From the NCBI GenBank assembly GCA_005239615.1, contig SBBR01000113.1, positions 1-9,166 on the forward strand: 9,166 nucleotides of DNA, in the 5' to 3' direction. The notes beneath the pieces were generated by a model, which made no database searches, was not told the DNA's origin, and worked only from the letters and a program-made list of their open reading frames with translations. Source of the DNA: an archaeon. GTDB taxonomy: Archaea > Iainarchaeota > Iainarchaeia > Iainarchaeales > Iainarchaeaceae. Positions 1-5,717 of this stretch are shown one piece after another; position 1 is the first letter of the stretch; each line of letters begins with the position of its first letter. The translations under genes and the position numbers were made by a program.

Positions 1-19
1 ATAGGTTTATCTTCGTCAT
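1..19 (-). CDS. possible start of a leftward gene, cut by the window edge
   Basis: Reading leftward, an ATG at 19-17 opens a frame beginning M-T-K-I-N-L that leaves the window. A strong GGAGGT lies at 42-37, but its 17-nt spacing to this ATG is too long for a normal ribosome binding site. It directly follows the small ribbon-helix-helix-like gene, where a toxin-type or other partner gene would be expected. Six codons are too few to identify it. Confidence 0.2.
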
Positions 20-58
20 TTCAAATTCTTTTTTCGACCTCCTAGGCTCCGATGTTCC

Positions 59-193
59 CTAATTTTTCTTTTGATTTTTAACCAAGCGCTGGATTATCGC
101 GTCATAAGTTTCCCCTTTATGGCCCAATTCTTTTAACAGGTCTCGGGTGCCGGGCCTCAACTGGATTGTTGTGAACCCTTCAGCAAATGGCAT
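59..193 (-). CDS. small ribbon-helix-helix-like (antitoxin-like) protein, 44 aa
   Basis: The protein runs MPFAEG-FTTIQLRPGTRDLLKELG, then KGETYDAIIQRLVKNQKKN. A short strand (TTIQL), a helix and a second helix opening with the K-G-E-T-Y-D-x-I-I-x-R-L motif is a pattern I know from small archaeal proteins thought to bind DNA through a ribbon-helix-helix-like fold, often as antitoxin partners. I place the start at the ATG at 193-191, not at the upstream in-frame GTG at 295. A TATA box sits 30 nt upstream of this ATG, GGGAG lies just before it, and the residues further upstream look like the tail of a different, decayed gene. No toxin gene is complete in the window, so the antitoxin role is inference. 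Confidence 0.6.
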   Translation of the reverse strand: MPFAEGFTTIQLRPGTRDLLKELGHKGETYDAIIQRLVKNQKKN

Positions 194-217
194 ACTCTCC
201 CTATAATGTTCATAGGT

Positions 218-228
218 ATTTATATAAT
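218..228 (-). promoter_or_regulatory. TATA box for the small RHH-like gene
   Basis: On the minus strand this reads ATTATATAAAT, a good archaeal TATA box. Its centre is about 30 nt upstream of the ATG at 193, so transcription would start only a few nucleotides before that codon. This supports the short form of the protein. Confidence 0.5.
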
Positions 229-241
229 TTTGCTTTTGGTG

Positions 242-456
242 CCTTTTTGCCTGCCACATCCCCAAATAATGGTCCTCGTCGAACATCACCAGCACCTCCA
301 GCCTCGAAATCAGCGCCCGAAAATCTTCTTGAGGGCCTGAAGCTCCTTTTCCAGCCCCTCGTGCGACTCGACCTCGTATACAATTTCAAAATACCACGCC
401 CCCACGGTCTCGGTCGCGAGCCAGATTTGCGGATTCTGCTGGCAGTAGGAGAAATT
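242..456 (-). pseudogene. remnant of an AsnC/Lrp-type ligand-binding domain, frameshifted
   Basis: Leftward from 456, one frame reads NPQIWLATETVGAWYFEIVY, then EVESHEGLEKELQALKKIFG, and stops at TGA 312-310. The pattern N-P-x-[IV]-W-L-A-x-x-x-G-x-W-x-x-E-I, then a helix ending in F-G, is the RAM/AsnC effector domain of archaeal Lrp-like proteins. The following part of that domain (LISRLEVLVMFDEDHYLGMW) continues immediately in a second frame from about 320 to about 242, so one frameshift separates the two halves. The N-terminal helix-turn-helix is missing: upstream in the same frame are TAA 459-457 and the end of the HD-like gene. No start codon or promoter of its own is seen. Family assignment rests on motif memory and the match across the frameshift. 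Confidence 0.55.
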
Positions 457-471
457 TTATTCTTCTTCAGT

Positions 472-1383
472 TCATTCAATTTCCCCGCCAATGAAATCCA
501 TTGCCTTGCCCTTGAACCTTTTGGCTTCCCGGTATTCAGGGAAGAAACGCGCTATCAGCTCGTTCAGCTCTAGCTTGTAGGGTTTTCCCGCGAAGCCGAG
601 GAATTTGTCGGCTATTTCCACTGCCCAAGGTTGTCTGTGCTCCAGCGCCTCGACAAAAACCATTGTTTCTTTTGCGCGCGCTTCAAGGGCAGGAAGGACT
701 TCCGGAGGGTAATATTCTCGGGATTTTACTTTCTGGTTTCCGATGTCAAGATAATCAACAGCGATTCTTATTTGCAGCTTCAGGTCATCAATAAAGAGCC
801 TTTGCCTGAGTTGCTTTGCAGCTTCAGGGGACTTCCTCTGGGCCTCCTTAAACAGCCTTAACCTTTCAGGCTCATCAAACAGCCCTGCAGCGCACCTGAA
901 CACGCCATAGCATCCAAGGGCATTAATTCTGTTGGCGAAGTAAAGGGCGTCAGCCAAGTGGTCTTCGTTTGATTTCGGTCCGGTTTTCAACTTGGCCCTG
1001 TTGTGCGACAGTATCGCGTTTTTTACCGCTGAAACGTCACTTTGGCCCAGACCGTGGTATTCCATAAGCCTTGCCGCGTTTTTGGCAGCGCTTTCCCCGT
1101 GCCTCGGCTCATTTTTCATGGAATCAAGCATTGCGGTTGCGAGTTCAGCCTGTACTTCTGTGTGCAGGTTCAGAGCGCCGACTTTTTCAAGATACCATTT
1201 TGCAGCCCGAGTAATGTTTTTGTGGTGGGAAAAATCATGCCCCACAACTATATTTTTTGGTTGCCTGATTTTCCGCCTGAGAAAGGAATACATTCGCCGA
1301 ATGAGGGCAATTCGCACACCAGCTGGGACTTTGCTGGGCTTTGTTTCAGGCACATTGCGTTCTCGCCAAACATCCATTTTCAT
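472..1383 (-). CDS. HD-superfamily protein with a degenerate metal site, 303 aa
   Basis: Residues about 45-165 follow the HD phosphohydrolase fold. There is an early histidine helix (GHDFSHHKNITRAA, 48-61), then HGESAA (95-100), an AILSHN helix end (H127) and a closing helix ending NRINALG-CYGVFR (151-163). In active relatives the helix before HG carries the paired H-D; here the place reads LATAMLDSM (81-89) and that pair is not evident. The usual closing A-D-R-[IL]-D-A-L-G is A-N-R-I-N-A-L-G, so the final aspartate is replaced too. Residues 170-303 are helical and basic, with no domain I recognise. GGAGAGAG directly before the ATG at 1383 supports the start. The protein is soluble, with no signal peptide. 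I infer a non-catalytic or altered HD protein; a structure match would settle it. Confidence 0.6.
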   Translation of the reverse strand: MKMDVWRERNVPETKPSKVPAGVRIALIRRMYSFLRRKIRQPKNIVVGHDFSHHKNITRAAKWYLEKVGALNLHTEVQAELATAMLDSMKNEPRHGESAAKNAARLMEYHGLGQSDVSAVKNAILSHNRAKLKTGPKSNEDHLADALYFANRINALGCYGVFRCAAGLFDEPERLRLFKEAQRKSPEAAKQLRQRLFIDDLKLQIRIAVDYLDIGNQKVKSREYYPPEVLPALEARAKETMVFVEALEHRQPWAVEIADKFLGFAGKPYKLELNELIARFFPEYREAKRFKGKAMDFIGGEIE

Positions 1384-1391
1384 CTCTCTCC
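1384..1391 (-). promoter_or_regulatory. Shine-Dalgarno of the HD-like gene
   Basis: On the minus strand GGAGAGAG abuts ATG 1383-1381, leaving 4 nt between GGAG and the start codon. A frame open from 1459 ends in the TGA of GATGA at this point and overlaps the ATG by four bases, as in translationally coupled archaeal genes. Confidence 0.5.
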
Positions 1392-1459
1392 AGCGCTTTT
1401 ATCGCAAAAAACAATGTGTATTAAATTGGTCATAACACCACTAATAAACTTTTTGAATA

Positions 1460-1472
1460 GTACTTATTTAGC
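1460..1472 (+). repeat. candidate left terminal inverted repeat
   Basis: GTACTTATTTAGC matches the reverse complement of 2826-2838 (GTACGTGTTTAGC) at 11 of 13 positions. Location and orientation fit an IS end, but the match is short and partly AT-rich. Confidence 0.3.
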
Positions 1473-1543
1473 TTTCGGCTTTTTAAAGACCGATTTGTTT
1501 TCCTGAAAAAGCAGGTTTTTCTGGTGTTTTACCTATTCATTGC

Positions 1544-2830
1544 ATGGTTTGTCCTGATTGTGAAAAACTCGCAAAGCGGGTAGCTGAACTGGAAAAACTT
1601 GTTGTTATTTTGCAGAATCGTTTGCAGGCTTATGAGAATTCTGATACGCCTCCTAGCAAGAGCAGGAAAGAAAGGAGGCCGCGAGAGCCTACTGGTAATC
1701 CGCGAGGCGCTCTTAGTGGGCATGAGGGTACAACAAGGGAAACACCCGAACCCGATAAGGTTGTTGGTGTCGAACCTTTGAAAAAGTGCAAGAACTGTAA
1801 AACAGAGCTTGAAGTGTCAGATAGTTTTTTGGATTGGCTCATTACCGAACTCCTGTTCAACCCCGAGTTATTGGTAACGCTTTACAGGCTGCCAGTACAT
1901 ACCTGCAAAAACTGCGGTACCAAGAACATTGCTTCGCACCCTGATTGGCCACAAAAAGGGTTGTTTGGTTACAAAGTGATGGCGCTGGTAGCAATGCTCA
2001 AGCACAAGGCGCGAATCCCATACGCAAAAATAAGCAGCGTGCTTGAAAATCTTTTCAACCTCAAGTTCACTCCGGCAACCGCTCTACAACTGGATACAAG
2101 AGTAGCCTCCAAGCTCTCCCCAGAGTACGAGAAGCTTGTGGAAAACATGAGGCAAAGTGACCACTCGTATACTGATGAAACAAGCGCAAACGTGAACGGC
2201 GAGAGACACAACACGTGGGTTTTCACCAACGAAGATACAACGCTTTTAGCTACACGAAAAAGCCGGGGCAAAAAAGTGCTTGAAGAAATACTCGGCAAAA
2301 ACTACCTTAGTTGCATAATCTGTGATGGCCACAGAGCTTAATCGAATTTCACGAGTTTCATACAGCGGTGCTGGGTGCACATGCTCCGTGAATCCAAACA
2401 CCTTGCACAAGATTTGCCAGAAGCACTGCCATTATACCAAGAACTCAAACAGCTTTACAAGTGGAGCACTGAACGGTACCGCAAACGCCTCAACAAAAAG
2501 CAACGCTATTCAATGTGGATATGTGCAAGGCAGAGATTGCGGAAAATACTCGCGCGTTATGCCCGCGTCAAATCGCTGGAAAAATTCTCGGAAAAAATCC
2601 GCAATGGTTTCAACCATTGGTTCACATTCATCCTCCACCCAAAAATCGAGCCAACAAACAACATTGCAGAGCGTGGCATCAGGGAAACGGTAGTGCAACG
2701 CAAAATCTATGGTTGCCTCCGCAACGAAAAAGGAACCCACAACCACGACGTGCTCACAAGCCTCATAGCCACATGGCAACAAAGAGGCCTCAATCCCTAC
2801 ACCAAGATACTCACAACCCTAAAGGGCTAA
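1544..2830 (+). pseudogene. IS66-family transposase, one premature TAA
   Basis: The frame has 428 sense-length codons plus the final stop, with a single in-frame TAA at codon 266 (2339-2341). In order it shows an N-terminal C-P-D-C and a coiled coil (residues 7-32), a basic linker, and the IS66 zinc-binding region (C82-x2-C85, C121-x2-C124). It keeps the catalytic residues: D211 in YTDETS, D261 in CDGHRA and E376 in NNIAERGIRETVVQRK. IS66 transposases usually read C-D-G-[HW]-x-A-Y here, so the TAA most likely replaced a Tyr codon (TAT or TAC) by one base change. Frame and sequence remain intact after the stop (SNFTSFIQRCWVHMLRES), which implies a recent event. The shortened 265-aa product lacks the glutamate and should not transpose. 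The ATG at 1544 has no Shine-Dalgarno. Confidence 0.85.
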
Positions 2831-2989
2831 ACACGTACGAAATGGGCTATTTATAATATCTGCAGGCACCCATATAATGTTTTCTGCAGGCGCACCATAA
2901 ACTGCTTTAACGATTTCTTTGCTTCTCTCAATCTGATTTTTTCTTAATAATTCCTCCGCTATGTTGGACGCTTCCCCCGTTTCACACAC
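2819..2989 (-). other. 56-codon orphan frame, possibly a gene cut by the IS66 element
   Basis: Leftward from a GTG at 2989, the frame reads VCETGEASNIAEELLRKNQ, then IERSKEIVKAVYGAPAEN, IIWVPADIINSPFRTCLAL and a stop. The first three quarters look like ordinary protein: a charged helix followed by a hydrophobic strand. I do not recognise a family. The last six codons lie inside the proposed right end of the IS66 element, so the true continuation would be on the other side of it, at 1459 and below, where a matching frame stays open until the HD-like start. It overlaps the end of the neighbouring transposase remnant in a different frame, so it could also be that gene's shifted tail. Confidence 0.3.
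2826..2838 (-). repeat. candidate right terminal inverted repeat
   Basis: This is the partner of 1460-1472. It contains the TAA stop of the transposase, so little or no sequence lies between the coding end and the element's end. Confidence 0.3.
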
Positions 2990-3478
2990 TCATGCTCTAT
3001 ACCGTTGGCCACAACCTTTTCCTTTTTCGATTCGCTGAACATTTTGATGTACTTCTCGTAAACGGATTTTTTCTTTGGCTTGAGCGTGAGATAGTGATAT
3101 CCTTTTTCCAAGATTTTTTCTTTGTTCTTTTTCGTGTTGGCTCTACAATCAAAAATCAGCAGTGCCCCCTTTTCCAATATTTTCACAAGGCATTTGAAAA
3201 TTACTTTCCAGTGCTTTTTATCCAAGATATTTGCTTTTTGCACTGTGAGGGCGCTTGGAATCCCGTTGATGCTTGTGCTTATTCCCCAAACGAACTGTTT
3301 TTTCCCAGGTTGCGAGTCGCGGGAATAACCCAGTGCTCCAAGCTCGCTTTTGACTCCCTCGAAATAGCTGTTTTGCGTTAATTTTATCCACTATTCCGAT
3401 ACTTCCTATACTGAAGGTTACATTACGCTGCAAAAAATCACCCAATGATATTTGCAGCGGGTAACCTTTATCTGATTC
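2959..3478 (-). pseudogene. IS1634/IS4-like DDE transposase remnant, frameshifted
   Basis: Leftward, a first frame (3478 to about 3388) ends in VTFSIGSIGIVDKI. A second frame (about 3385 to 2959) continues QNSYFEGVKSELGALGYSRD, then SQPGKKQFVWGISTSINGIP, SALTVQKANILDKKHW, LLIFDCRANTKKNKEKI and GYHYLTLKPKKKSVYEKY. This order (an aspartate, Y-F-E, G-Y-S-[KR]-D, Q-x-V-x-G-[IL], G-I-P, then a buried strand ending in D) is the core of IS1634/IS4-type transposases. The first catalytic aspartate lies at the frame junction and the second in IFDCRAN. The DNA-binding N-terminus and the C-terminal region with the glutamate are missing. No ends or target duplication are visible, so this is an old, truncated copy. 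Confidence 0.65.
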
Positions 3479-3580
3479 TCAAAGTGGCGAAGTCAGGTTC
3501 GTATAAAGAAGAAAGTTCGGCAAATAGCCTCGTGAACCTTGCGGGCGTCGCCCTGGGCTGGGTGAACGTTGGCGAGCCTC

Positions 3581-3826
3581 TCACCGCCCGCCCTTTTCCG
3601 GCCTTATCGCCTGCATTATTGCGAGGTGCGTGAGGGCGTTGGCTTCCTGTTCGCTGATTTGGTTGGAGCCGAGCCTTGCCCTTATCTGCTGCATTGCTTG
3701 CCTGAATTCCGGGTTGAGCTCCATGAGCCTTTCCATGAAGTAGAAGCCCTTTCTGTACCTCCTCTCCTGTATTGTGAGGGTGTTGGCGAAGGCCGGGAGG
3801 TCGTACTTGTGCGTGCGTAACGGCAT
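3581..3826 (-). CDS. small helical protein of unknown function, 81 aa
   Basis: I do not recognise this protein. It is basic and mostly helical, without cysteines, signal peptide or membrane segment: KYDLPAFANTLTIQERRY, then GFYFMERLMELNPEFRQAM, then QISEQEANALTHLAIMQAIR. It lies 4 nt downstream of the Lrp-like gene on the same strand. The TGA of that gene forms part of the GGTGA ribosome binding site that precedes this ATG by 4 nt, so the two are very likely co-translated and functionally linked. Directly after its stop, another frame stays open from about 3585 to a TGA at 3495-3493 (ERLANVHPAQGDARKVHEA...). The original protein may therefore have been about 30 residues longer before a frameshift. 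Confidence 0.6.
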   Translation of the reverse strand: MPLRTHKYDLPAFANTLTIQERRYRKGFYFMERLMELNPEFRQAMQQIRARLGSNQISEQEANALTHLAIMQAIRPEKGGR

Positions 3827-3830
3827 TCTT

Positions 3831-4298
3831 TCACCCTTGCCTCACAGCGCCCGGATTCTGGCTGAATTTGTAGGTGTGGATTCCGAGGTTGCCGTGCACA
3901 TCCTTGACTTCAGGCTCCTTGAGCAGGCTGTTTATGAGCTCCTCGAGCTCGCCGGGCGACCTTACGAGCGCAAGTGCGAGCAAATCGTAGTTGCCGCTCA
4001 TCTTGAAGAGGCCTGCTATGCCGGCGTTGTTCACGTACTTGTCCTTCAGGGAATCAACATCGCGCATGCTGTTCACCTCTATTTCCAGCGCGGCGAAAAC
4101 CCTGTAGCCGAGCTTCTCGAGGTCAAGCTCGGGTATGAGCCTCCTGACAATGCCTTTCTTCCTCATCGCCCTGACCCTGTCGTAAATTGTGGAAGCCGGG
4201 ATTCCTGTTTCCCTGCTCATCCGGTTGTAGTTCCTGAGGTCATTCTCGAGGAGGTAATTCAATATTTTCACGTCATTATTCGAAAGCGATTGATCCAT
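3831..4298 (-). CDS. Lrp/AsnC-family transcriptional regulator, 155 aa
   Basis: Residues about 5-55 form the AsnC-type helix-turn-helix (NDVKILNYLLENDLRNYNRM, SRETGIPASTIYDRVRAM, KKGIVRR). Residues about 64-145 are the RAM effector domain, with the hallmark M-S-G-N-Y-D-L-L-A-L-A in its third strand. Length and layout match one-domain Lrp/AsnC regulators, which bind DNA as dimers or octamers and often respond to amino acids; the effector here is unknown. A TATA box about 34 nt upstream predicts a short leader and supports the ATG at 4298. It is divergent from a winged-helix regulator, and the shared 180-bp gap holds a palindrome typical of an Lrp-type site, so autoregulation and control of the neighbour are plausible. 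Confidence 0.9.
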   Translation of the reverse strand: MDQSLSNNDVKILNYLLENDLRNYNRMSRETGIPASTIYDRVRAMRKKGIVRRLIPELDLEKLGYRVFAALEIEVNSMRDVDSLKDKYVNNAGIAGLFKMSGNYDLLALALVRSPGELEELINSLLKEPEVKDVHGNLGIHTYKFSQNPGAVRQG

Positions 4299-4328
4299 TA
4301 CAAATCCCTGGATTAAGGGTCGAACTTC

Positions 4329-4336
4329 TATAAAAA
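4329..4336 (-). promoter_or_regulatory. TATA box of the Lrp-like gene
   Basis: The minus strand reads TTTTTATA within GTTTTTTATAGA, centred about 34 nt upstream of the ATG at 4298. The predicted 5' leader is about 10 nt and shows no Shine-Dalgarno. Confidence 0.55.
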
Positions 4337-4401
4337 ACTTACGCCAACACCGGTTATTTTATGTAAGAGTACAGTAAACATCCGAAATTTGTAAAAATCG
4401 T

Positions 4402-4421
4402 GATAAATTCCGTAATTTATC
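4402..4421. promoter_or_regulatory. inverted repeat, candidate operator between divergent regulators
   Basis: The perfect arms GATAAATT and AATTTATC are separated by CCGT. The 20-bp site is AT-rich at its ends and lies about 20 bp upstream of the TATA box of the winged-helix gene, and about 65 bp upstream of the TATA box of the Lrp-like gene. Size, symmetry and position fit a dimeric HTH regulator; which of the two neighbours binds is not visible. Confidence 0.55.
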
Positions 4422-4439
4422 CGGTTTATGGGGGTTAAA

Positions 4440-4447
4440 CTATATAT
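4440..4447 (+). promoter_or_regulatory. TATA box of the winged-helix gene
   Basis: CTATATAT follows a GGTTAAA stretch that could serve as BRE. It predicts transcription starting near 4468-4472, so that the GGAG at 4472-4475 lies at the very 5' end of the message. Confidence 0.6.
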
Positions 4448-4479
4448 TCGCATGGCAGAGTAAATCATTAAGGAGCAAT

Positions 4480-4824
4480 GTGCGAATGGCTGTGGAAGTG
4501 CTTCTGGAAAAAACTTCGCTGAAAATGCCTTCACTCACAAGGCACGACAGGACCGTCTCAGAGCTCTCTATAGCCCTCCTTTCCGAGGAGTGGCCGCTCT
4601 CGGCAAAAGGCATCCTTGCAAGGATAAGGCGCCTCCATGCGAGGGAAGTGACGTTCCAGGCGGTCTACAAGGCCCTGAAGAAGCTGCAGGCCGAGAGCAT
4701 CCTCGACAGGCAGGGAGGATACTACCTCATCAGTATGGAGTGGCTTGAGAGGGTGGAAAGGTTCTGCGTCGGCATCAGGGGGAGGTACAGGGCGAACACT
4801 ACAATGCTGAAGGACCTGCCGTGA
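4480..4824 (+). CDS. winged-helix transcriptional regulator, 114 aa
   Basis: Residues about 25-80 form a winged-helix domain: LSIALLSEEWPLSAKGILAR, then REVTFQAVYKALKKLQAE as the recognition helix, then SILDRQGGYYLISMEWLERV as the wing and the next helix. This is a layout common in small archaeal ArsR/PadR-like regulators. The C-terminus is short and basic and carries no sensor domain. The start is uncertain between GTG 4480 (4 nt after GGAG) and ATG 4486 (10 nt after); both give the same domain. It is transcribed away from the Lrp-like gene, with the palindrome at 4402-4421 just upstream of its promoter, so cross-regulation is likely. The stop codon sits in an inverted repeat (CCGTGA 4819-4824, TCACGG 4837-4842) without a T tract. 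Target genes are unknown. Confidence 0.75.
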   Translation: MRMAVEVLLEKTSLKMPSLTRHDRTVSELSIALLSEEWPLSAKGILARIRRLHAREVTFQAVYKALKKLQAESILDRQGGYYLISMEWLERVERFCVGIRGRYRANTTMLKDLP

Positions 4825-4970
4825 AACCGGGAACAATCACGGGATTTCGGGCAATCGATGCCGGGAAAAACCGAATTGGTCGCTATTCCACCAGCCCTCA
4901 GCGAAGGTTGCAAACCACCTCGAGGCCACCATCACCCAGAGCAGAAGAAAACCAACCTAATGAAAGCCCT

Positions 4971-5008
4971 CCTGAGCACCGCGGGCTAATGCCCGTGGGG
5001 TCTCATAA
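4971..5008. repeat. 38-nt hairpin repeat, copy 1
   Basis: The hairpin has an outer stem TGAG/CTCA, a small internal loop, an 8-bp inner stem CCGCGGGC / GCCCGTGG with one G-U pair, and a TAAT loop. It matches copy 2 at 35 of 38 positions. Confidence 0.8.
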
Positions 5009-5049
5009 CAGGTCGCCAACGGAAACGACTCCGACCTCCAAACCGCCTT

Positions 5050-5087
5050 CCTGAGCACCATGGGCTAATGCCCGTGGGATCTCATAA
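5050..5087. repeat. 38-nt hairpin repeat, copy 2
   Basis: This has the same structure as copy 1, starting 79 nt later. The inner stem is CCATGGGC / GCCCGTGG. Both stem changes relative to copy 1 (GC to AT) keep the bases paired as A-U and U-G, and the third change lies in the internal loop. Confidence 0.8.
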
Positions 5088-5093
5088 GTTACC

Positions 5094-5113
5094 GTCAACG
5101 GCAACGCGTTGAC
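5094..5113. repeat. inverted repeat with CAACGCGTTG core, copy 1
   Basis: GTCAACG and CGTTGAC flank GCAACG, giving a 7-bp stem or, shifted, the 10-bp palindrome CAACGCGTTG at 5102-5111. It follows hairpin copy 2 by 6 nt. Confidence 0.6.
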
Positions 5114-5145
5114 AATAGAGAAAGATTTGGGGTTTTCTGAGCTTG

Positions 5146-5157
5146 TCAACGCGTTGA
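5146..5157. repeat. perfect palindrome TCAACGCGTTGA, copy 2
   Basis: The 12-bp perfect palindrome shares the CAACGCGTTG core with the copy 45 bp upstream. Paired palindromes of this kind suggest a dimer-binding site or RNA pairing. Confidence 0.6.
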
Positions 5158-5175
5158 AAGAATCCCGAGCATAAA

Positions 5176-5204
5176 CCTCGCATCAATGGCGAGGGGCCTT
5201 TTTT
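5176..5204 (+). terminator. stem-loop with T tract
   Basis: CCTCGC and GCGAGG enclose a 7-nt loop (ATCAATG) and are followed by GGCC and six T. This fits a T-rich archaeal terminator for a rightward transcript, either from the winged-helix gene or from a separate RNA across the repeats. Confidence 0.5.
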
Positions 5205-5321
5205 GGTTGCTGATTTTGCCTTTTGGACAGCCATCTATTCGTGCATGTTTACATTAAAAGCCCTCCCGGAATAAAAAAATTGCGTTTGGGGTTCCGGCAA
5301 GGCCCATCATTAAATAGGGGA

Positions 5322-5640
5322 ATGCGATTAATTTACCAGGAAAAGGCACGCGAGAATCGCAATCCTGCCCCCAGAAGGGCGTCCTTGTCGTGGCAAAGCC
5401 CGGCCATGCCTTCAACCTCGAGGGCGGCGGGTGAAGAAATACGAAACCATCAAGGTTTCTGCTTGGAGGGAGCGAAGGGAGGAAATTGGCCCGAAAGTGA
5501 GGACCACGGGACTCGAATAGCACTCCGACCACCTGATAAAAAAGCCGGGCAAAGCAGGAAGCGGAAAACCCATTCCTGAGTTCAACAGGGTTTATATGGC
5601 AATGCTAAAAGAGAACGGCCAGCCAGCTCCAAGGCATGAA
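5322..5640 (+). other. possible decayed coding sequence, unrecognised
   Basis: One frame ends KGVLVVAKPGHAFNLEGGG at a TGA that overlaps a GTG at 5431. From that GTG a second frame reads VKKYETIKVSAWRERREE, IGPKVRTTGLE, a TAG at 5518-5520, then HSDHLIKKPGKAGSGKPI, PEFNRVYMAMLKENGQPAP. Composition and codon choice look protein-like, but there is no good start, no Shine-Dalgarno and an internal stop, so any gene here is broken. I do not recognise the family. From 5211 to 5321 I see nothing beyond a TATA-like CATTAAATA near 5308. Confidence 0.3.
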
Positions 5641-5717
5641 GTGAAGAAAATGAAGTGGGTGAACCGTGCAAACCTAAGGAAAACGAGGCTGCCGAGGCCA
5701 CCGGCTCACATTCAGCC

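Larger units (their letters stand above)
1460..2838 (+). mobile_element. IS66-type insertion sequence, inactive
   Basis: The element carries one IS66-type transposase frame, interrupted by a stop. The proposed ends are 1460-1472 and 2826-2838, which form an imperfect inverted repeat (11 of 13 positions). The right repeat overlaps the transposase stop codon. I could not find a target-site duplication next to these ends, so the true boundaries may differ by some tens of bases. Between the left end and the transposase start there is a small stem-loop (GAAAAA / TTTTTC around 1505-1521) and a TATA-like TTTTTAAAG near 1480-1488. Confidence 0.5.
4960..5204 (+). ncRNA. hypothetical structured RNA across the hairpin repeats
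   Basis: The stretch after the winged-helix gene has no credible coding frame but is dense in structure: two near-identical hairpins, two linked palindromes, then a terminator-like stem with T6. It could be the 3' untranslated region of the winged-helix message or an independent small RNA. I see no promoter right before it and no known RNA family: not a tRNA, and no C/D box pair. Confidence 0.25.

Noticed and set aside
210..491. 93-codon leftward frame
   Set aside because: It is very Arg/Gly/Pro-rich; another frame over the same bases gives the recognisable AsnC-like domain.
187..573. 128-codon rightward frame
   Set aside because: It is antisense to the AsnC-like remnant, the small RHH-like gene and the end of the HD-like gene, with Pro-rich low-complexity content and no ribosome binding site.
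992..1506. two rightward frames of about 150 codons
   Set aside because: They are shadows opposite the HD-like gene, without start signals or family motifs.
4821..5054. 77-codon rightward frame after the winged-helix gene
   Set aside because: Its Pro/Ser/Thr-rich content is forced by the hairpin repeat sequence, and its start overlaps the neighbour's stop without a ribosome binding site.
4971..5087. CRISPR array
   Set aside because: There are only two repeats, with one 41-nt gap and strong internal hairpins with an outer stem; no third repeat or cas gene is present.
5518..5520. TAG read as pyrrolysine
   Set aside because: TAG is the normal stop of the 467-aa gene and of the small RHH-like gene, and the surrounding frame has no start signals.
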